Source: Xanthomarina arctica
Lineage (GTDB): Bacteria; Bacteroidota; Bacteroidia; Flavobacteriales; Flavobacteriaceae
DNA: 64,000 bases
Reading direction: 5' to 3'
NCBI RefSeq assembly: GCF_014638915.1
Contig: NZ_BMFQ01000001.1
Span: 1,253,142-1,317,141 of the forward strand
The notes beneath the pieces are model-generated. The model had not been told where the DNA came from. It searched no databases and saw only the letters and a list, made by a program, of their open reading frames with translations. This document shows positions 60,304-64,000 of this stretch, piece after piece (position 1 is the first letter of the stretch; each line of letters starts with the position of its first letter). Both the position numbers and the translations under genes were made by a program.

Positions 60304-61122
60304 TTAAAGCACTAAAGCCTTCTGACGAAACTCATCTTCCTCATTAGATACTATCCCTAAAGCCTCATAAACGTAAGCAAAGGTTGAAAGTAATTCTGGT
60401 TTACCATCTAATATCGCTACATCATGTTCAAAATGTGCACTTGGTTTATTATCTAAAGTCGTAATTGTCCAACCATCTCTATGTTGCTTAATTCTATGCG
60501 TTCCCATATTTATCATAGGTTCGATGGCAACAACCATTCCGTCTATAAACTTTTTACCACGACCACGCTTACCATAGTTTGGCATCTCTGGATCTTCATG
60601 CATTTTCTTTCCTAAACCATGTCCAACAAGTTCTCTAACAACTCCGTAACCATGATCTTCACAAAACTTCTGAATAGCATAACCAACATCTCCAACACGG
60701 TTGCCAACTTTAAGTTCGCGAATTCCTAAATATAAAGATTCTTTAGTTACGTCTAATAATTTTTGGATTTCAGGAGCAATTTCACCTACAGCAAAAGTAT
60801 AAGCATGATCGCCATAATACTCGTTCTTAATCGCACCACAATCAATGGAAATAATATCTCCCTCTTTTAAAGGTTCGTTTGTTGGAAATCCATGAACTAT
60901 TTGAGAATTTGGACTCATACAAAGTGTATTTGGGAAATCATATAAACCCAAAAAACCAGGAATAGCTCCTTGCTCTCTAATATATTCTTCGGCTAATTTA
61001 TCCAACTGTAAAGTGGTAACACCAGGTTTCACCTCTTTGGCAAGCATCCCTAAAGTTCTTGAAACAACTAAGGCGCTTTCACGCATTAATTCAATTTCTT
61101 CTTTTGTTTTAACTATAATCAT
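60304..61122 (-). CDS. map: Methionine aminopeptidase, type I
   Basis: Map removes the initiator methionine from new proteins using two metal ions. The pita-bread fold shows its five ligands: Asp in ISIDCGAI, Asp in YGDHAYTF, His in VGHGLGKKMHEDPEMPNYG, Glu in VAIEPMIN and Glu in SAHFEHDVAI. I start at ATG 61122 (MIIVKTKEEIELMRE, 272 residues); the longer frame to 61182 passes through the perfect -7 box at 61140-61147. The inverted-repeat element follows 46 bases after its stop codon. Confidence 0.95.
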   Translation of the reverse strand: MIIVKTKEEIELMRESALVVSRTLGMLAKEVKPGVTTLQLDKLAEEYIREQGAIPGFLGLYDFPNTLCMSPNSQIVHGFPTNEPLKEGDIISIDCGAIKNEYYGDHAYTFAVGEIAPEIQKLLDVTKESLYLGIRELKVGNRVGDVGYAIQKFCEDHGYGVVRELVGHGLGKKMHEDPEMPNYGKRGRGKKFIDGMVVAIEPMINMGTHRIKQHRDGWTITTLDNKPSAHFEHDVAILDGKPELLSTFAYVYEALGIVSNEEDEFRQKALVL

Positions 61123-61139
61123 TCTTAAAAAAATATGTG

Positions 61140-61147
61140 CAAAGATA
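61140..61147 (-). promoter_or_regulatory. -7 box of the map promoter (TATCTTTG)
   Basis: Perfect TAnnTTTG on the minus strand, about 18 bases before ATG 61122. Confidence 0.65.
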
Positions 61148-61216
61148 CTTAAAATTAAATGGAATTCTTTTTTCTGAAACATGACTTTTGACAGTCTTTA
61201 GGTGATATTTATATAA

Positions 61217-61224
61217 TATTTTTG
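61217..61224 (+). promoter_or_regulatory. -7 box of the CoA hydrolase gene (TATTTTTG)
   Basis: Perfect TAnnTTTG, 14 bases before the ATG at 61239. Confidence 0.65.
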
Positions 61225-61238
61225 TACTCTAAATAAAC

Positions 61239-62513
61239 ATGATGTACAATTCTATAAGCGCAGAAGATGCCGTAAAAGTTATAAAGTCAGATAGTAAAGT
61301 ATATATTCAAGCTGCTGCTGCAGTACCACAAGTTTTAATTCGAGCCTTGACAGCAAGACACGAAGAATTGCGAAATGTCGAAATATGCCAGTTACATACC
61401 GAAGGAGACGCACCTTATGCCAATCCAGAATTTAAAGATAGTTTTCATGTGAATTCTTTTTTTATAGGAAAAAATGTGAGACACACGCTTAAAGCTGGAA
61501 ACGGTTCTTATACGCCCGTTTTTTTAAGTGAATTACCTCTTCTTTTTAAGAGAAATATAATCGATTTACAGGTAGCTTTGATACATGTATCAGTTCCAGA
61601 TAGACATGGATATTGCTCATTGGGAGTTTCGGTAGAAGCTACATTGGCAGCAATTGATAATGCCGATTTTGTAATTGCTCAAGTAAACAAGCAAATGCCA
61701 AGAACGCATGGAGCTGGAATTATTCATGTTTCAGAAATTAATTCATTTGTTGAATGCGATGAACCTTTGCCAATTCACGCAATGTGCGAGCCAACAGAGA
61801 TAGAAAGTAAAATAGGGAATCTGGTAGCTGGTTTAATTGAAGACAGAAGTACGTTGCAAATGGGGATTGGAAATATTCCAAATGCCGTTTTATCCCGACT
61901 AATTAATCACAAAGATCTAGGACTGCATACAGAAATGTTTTCCGATGGGGTAATCGATTTAATTTTAAATAATGTTATTAATGGGAATTATAAAGGCATC
62001 AATAGAGGTAGAGCTTTAACCACATTTTTAATGGGTACAAAACGTTTATATGATTATGTAGATGATAACCCATTTATTGAAATGAGAGCTTCAAATTATA
62101 CAAATAATGTGTCTATAATTAAGCAAAACCCTAAAATGGTGGCTATAAATTCTGCTATTGAAGTGGATGTTACCGGACAGGTTTGTGCAGATTCTATTGG
62201 AGCACACATGTATTCTGGTGTTGGGGGACAAATAGATTTTATTCGTGGTGCCTCGTTAAGTGATGGAGGGAAAGCAATTATAGCTTTGCCTTCTACAACA
62301 AAATCTGGAATTAGTAGAATTGTTCCAACATTAAAACCTGGAGCTGGCGTTGTTACAACTCGATCGCATGTTCACTATGTGGTTACGGAATATGGTATTG
62401 CAAATCTGTATGGGAAAACAATCAAAGAGCGAGTAAAATCCTTAGTTAATATTGCTCATCCAGATCATCGAGAATCGATCGATAGAACCTATTTTGAATT
62501 AATAGGGTATTAA
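61239..62513 (+). CDS. Acetyl-CoA hydrolase/CoA-transferase family protein
   Basis: This is a 424-residue member of the CoA transferase class I fusion family that includes acetyl-CoA hydrolase, succinyl-CoA:acetate and 4-hydroxybutyrate CoA-transferases. Motifs include VYIQAAAAVPQVLIRALTAR, SVPDRHGYCSLGVSVEATLAAI, the active-site glutamate in LGLHTEMFSDGVIDLI, and GIGNIPNAVLSRL. GVGGQIDFIRGASLSDGGKAIIAL and VVTEYGIANLYGKTIKERV follow. The length and the HxE arrangement fit the 4-hydroxybutyrate/butyrate CoA-transferase subgroup, but acceptor specificity cannot be told. It is divergent from map. Confidence 0.88.
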   Translation: MMYNSISAEDAVKVIKSDSKVYIQAAAAVPQVLIRALTARHEELRNVEICQLHTEGDAPYANPEFKDSFHVNSFFIGKNVRHTLKAGNGSYTPVFLSELPLLFKRNIIDLQVALIHVSVPDRHGYCSLGVSVEATLAAIDNADFVIAQVNKQMPRTHGAGIIHVSEINSFVECDEPLPIHAMCEPTEIESKIGNLVAGLIEDRSTLQMGIGNIPNAVLSRLINHKDLGLHTEMFSDGVIDLILNNVINGNYKGINRGRALTTFLMGTKRLYDYVDDNPFIEMRASNYTNNVSIIKQNPKMVAINSAIEVDVTGQVCADSIGAHMYSGVGGQIDFIRGASLSDGGKAIIALPSTTKSGISRIVPTLKPGAGVVTTRSHVHYVVTEYGIANLYGKTIKERVKSLVNIAHPDHRESIDRTYFELIGY

Positions 62514-62525
62514 TTTATTGTAAAA

Positions 62526-62577
62526 AAATAAGCCACGAATTCACTTTTTTTAAAACGATGAATTCGTGGCTTTTTAT
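62526..62577. terminator. Bidirectional terminator with CACGAATTC stem
   Basis: AAGCCACGAATTCA (62530-62543) and TGAATTCGTGGCTT (62559-62572) form a 14-bp stem between convergent genes. The CACGAATT core is shared with the arms of the element at 59820-60257. Confidence 0.8.
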
Positions 62578-62580
62578 ATT

Positions 62581-62994
62581 TTATCTTCTAAAAAAATAAA
62601 AGAAACCTTTCTTTTTTTCTAGTTTAAGAGGGTTGTAGTTTGGATTAGACAATATTTGGTATACTTCTCCCCAACCAATAAAACCACCAATATTTCGATC
62701 GTCTATAAATAAATCGGCATGGATTTTTCTACTTTTTGAAGAATCAAATTCTTCTTCGGGAAAACTTCTATTTACGGCATAAAAATTTAATCCATTGTCT
62801 TGGCAAAAGTCAACAGCTTCTTGGAGCCTAACATCACTTCTGTAAGTCCATAGAATTAATCGATGACCATCTTGTTGTAAGCGTTTTAAAGTTTCGAAAG
62901 CAAAAAGTTTAGGTCTGCCAATTTTCGGGTAAGCATCATCAACGATGGTTCCATCAAAATCTATAGCAAGAATAAGTTTATCGTTAAAATTCAT
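62581..62994 (-). CDS. Small HAD-superfamily phosphatase (BT0820-like)
   Basis: This 137-residue single-domain HAD protein has no large cap. Motif I is DFDGTIVDDAYPKIG (nucleophile and acid Asp residues), motif II is LILWTYR (Thr) and motif IV is DLFIDDRNIGG. The lysine of motif III is likely in SSKSRK or KIHADLF. It matches the compact BT0820 family described in Bacteroides. The substrate is unknown. It has its own perfect -7 box at 63011-63018. Confidence 0.85.
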   Translation of the reverse strand: MNFNDKLILAIDFDGTIVDDAYPKIGRPKLFAFETLKRLQQDGHRLILWTYRSDVRLQEAVDFCQDNGLNFYAVNRSFPEEEFDSSKSRKIHADLFIDDRNIGGFIGWGEVYQILSNPNYNPLKLEKKKGFFYFFRR

Positions 62995-63010
62995 ACCTTA
63001 AAGTTGGTGT

Positions 63011-63018
63011 CAAAAATA
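63011..63018 (-). promoter_or_regulatory. -7 box of the HAD gene (TATTTTTG)
   Basis: Perfect TAnnTTTG on the minus strand between the gpmI stop and the HAD ATG. Confidence 0.6.
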
Positions 63019-63032
63019 CGTAATTTATAGTT

Positions 63033-64000
63033 TTAGACTAACGAATGTTGTGTCATTTTTTCTGGTTGCTCAATTCCCATAAGTTTTAAAATAGTTGGCG
63101 CAATATCACCTAAAACACCATCTTTTATAGCCTTTAAATCCTTATCGATTAAAATAACTGGAACTGGATTCGTGGTATGTGCTGTATTTGGCGAGCCATC
63201 TGGATTTATCATGGTTTCGCAATTACCGTGATCTGCAATTAAAATAGTTGTATAATTATTTTCCAAGGCAGTTGTCACCACATTTTTTACACAAATATCT
63301 ACTGCTTCACAAGCTTTTATGGCAGCACTCATAACACCTGTATGTCCAACCATGTCACCATTAGCAAAGTTTAAACATACAAAATCTACCTGCCCTTTTT
63401 TAAGTTCCGGGATTAAAGCATCTGTTAATTCAAAAGCACTCATTTCTGGTTTTAAATCGTAAGTAGCTACTTTTGGTGAATGACGTAATAGACGTGTTTC
63501 CCCATTAAAAGCAGCTTCTCTTCCTCCAGAAAAGAAAAAAGTAACATGTGGATATTTTTCTGTTTCTGCAATTCTGATTTGCGTTTTATGATGTTTTTCT
63601 AGAACTTCACCTAAGGTATCGGTAAGGTTGTCTTTATTATAAACAACGTGTATGTTGTTATAGGTTTCATCGTAATTAGTCAAGGTTACATAATATAAAC
63701 TTAATTTGTGCATATTTTGTTCATGAAAATCTTGCTGGGTCAAGGCTTCTGTAAGTTGTCTGCCTCGATCTGTTCTAAAGTTGAAAAAGATTACGACGTC
63801 ACCATCTTTTATTTTTGCTACAGGTTGATTATTATCATCAACCATAATAATTGGTTTGATAAATTCGTCCGTAACCTCATTGTCGTAACTATCTTGAATA
63901 GATTTTAAAGCATTTTTAGAATGCGCTCCAGTACCATGTACCAAAGCATCATAGGTTAATTTTATGCGTTCCCAACGTTTGTCTCTATCCATGGCGTAAT
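63033..64000 (-). CDS. gpmI: Cofactor-independent phosphoglycerate mutase, C-terminal part (partial)
   Basis: GpmI interconverts 3- and 2-phosphoglycerate with two manganese ions. The 5' end lies beyond the window; the frame is open to base 64000 and reads YAMDRDKRWERIKLTYDALVHG at the edge. The phosphotransferase and alkaline-phosphatase-like domains are seen in VIFFNFRTDRGRQLTEAL, HVTFFFSGGREAAFNGE, FVCLNFANGDMVGHTGVM and LIADHGNCETMINPDGSPNTAHTTNPVPVIL. The end, GDIAPTILKLMGIEQPEKMTQHSL, is typical. About 320 of the expected 505 or so residues are in view. Confidence 0.95.
   Translation of the reverse strand, partial: YAMDRDKRWERIKLTYDALVHGTGAHSKNALKSIQDSYDNEVTDEFIKPIIMVDDNNQPVAKIKDGDVVIFFNFRTDRGRQLTEALTQQDFHEQNMHKLSLYYVTLTNYDETYNNIHVVYNKDNLTDTLGEVLEKHHKTQIRIAETEKYPHVTFFFSGGREAAFNGETRLLRHSPKVATYDLKPEMSAFELTDALIPELKKGQVDFVCLNFANGDMVGHTGVMSAAIKACEAVDICVKNVVTTALENNYTTILIADHGNCETMINPDGSPNTAHTTNPVPVILIDKDLKAIKDGVLGDIAPTILKLMGIEQPEKMTQHSLV

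Noticed and set aside
1-64000. CRISPR arrays, rRNA operons, prophage, transposase genes, toxin-antitoxin pairs
   Set aside because: I looked for regularly spaced direct repeats, rRNA motifs and typical mobile or defence genes and found none apart from the degraded nuclease genes described.

Overview
The window is a contiguous stretch of a low-GC chromosome from a marine-type Flavobacteriaceae (Bacteroidota) bacterium. The evidence is consistent: FtsZ ends in the flavobacterial tail NNSFLHDNVD, the primary sigma factor is the short Bacteroidota form, there are type IX secretion (T9SS) parts and six T9SS cargo proteins with C-terminal sorting domains, a Na+-NQR operon, and 16 promoters with the Bacteroidota -7 box TAnnTTTG in place of a sigma70 -10. 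Ribosome binding sites are absent in the usual way for this phylum, so I used -7 boxes to correct several gene starts (rpe, fbaA, ubiE, map, yqeY).

Layout. 1-5400: end of ftsZ, yqeY, a relic of a GIY-YIG nuclease against tRNA-Arg(TCG), an MtfA-like zinc peptidase, a CBS-pair protein, rpe, a BLUF blue-light sensor, rpoD and a small secreted protein. 5500-8300: proC-proB-proA proline operon. 8600-17700: a processive-type family 2 glycosyltransferase, pnp, rpsO, accD, fbaA and the TamL outer-membrane lipoprotein. 17800-26960: SpoU rRNA methyltransferase, ubiE-porT (menaquinone step plus T9SS component), trkA-trkH potassium uptake, a small membrane protein, an aminotransferase, a fatty-acid desaturase and rsmG. 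27000-34800: a T9SS-exported alpha/beta hydrolase, pruA, a coupled NRDE/DUF6695 pair, apaG and the DUF5103 T9SS plug protein. 35100-45800: three tandem T9SS cargo paralogues of 1060-1120 residues. 46100-56830: nqrABCDEF, an exported M43 metalloprotease, a conserved small protein and apbE, the flavin transferase that loads NqrB/NqrC. 56970-64000: another T9SS cargo, DUF423, a SAM methyltransferase, a 438-bp inverted-repeat element carrying a frameshifted GxxExxY nuclease gene, map, a CoA hydrolase/transferase, a HAD phosphatase and the 3' part of gpmI.

How it fits together: envelope and secretion is the dominant theme (PorT, DUF5103 plug, TamL and six exported proteins), next to Na+-coupled respiration (Nqr plus ApbE plus menaquinone methylation by UbiE) and potassium uptake. 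Proline synthesis (proCBA) and proline breakdown (pruA) are both present. The least explained parts are the inverted-repeat GxxExxY element, which supplies the start codon of the neighbouring methyltransferase; the promoter-proximal sequence shared by the three cargo paralogues; the NRDE/DUF6695 pair; and several families of short palindromic intergenic repeats, one of which has entered the apbE reading frame.
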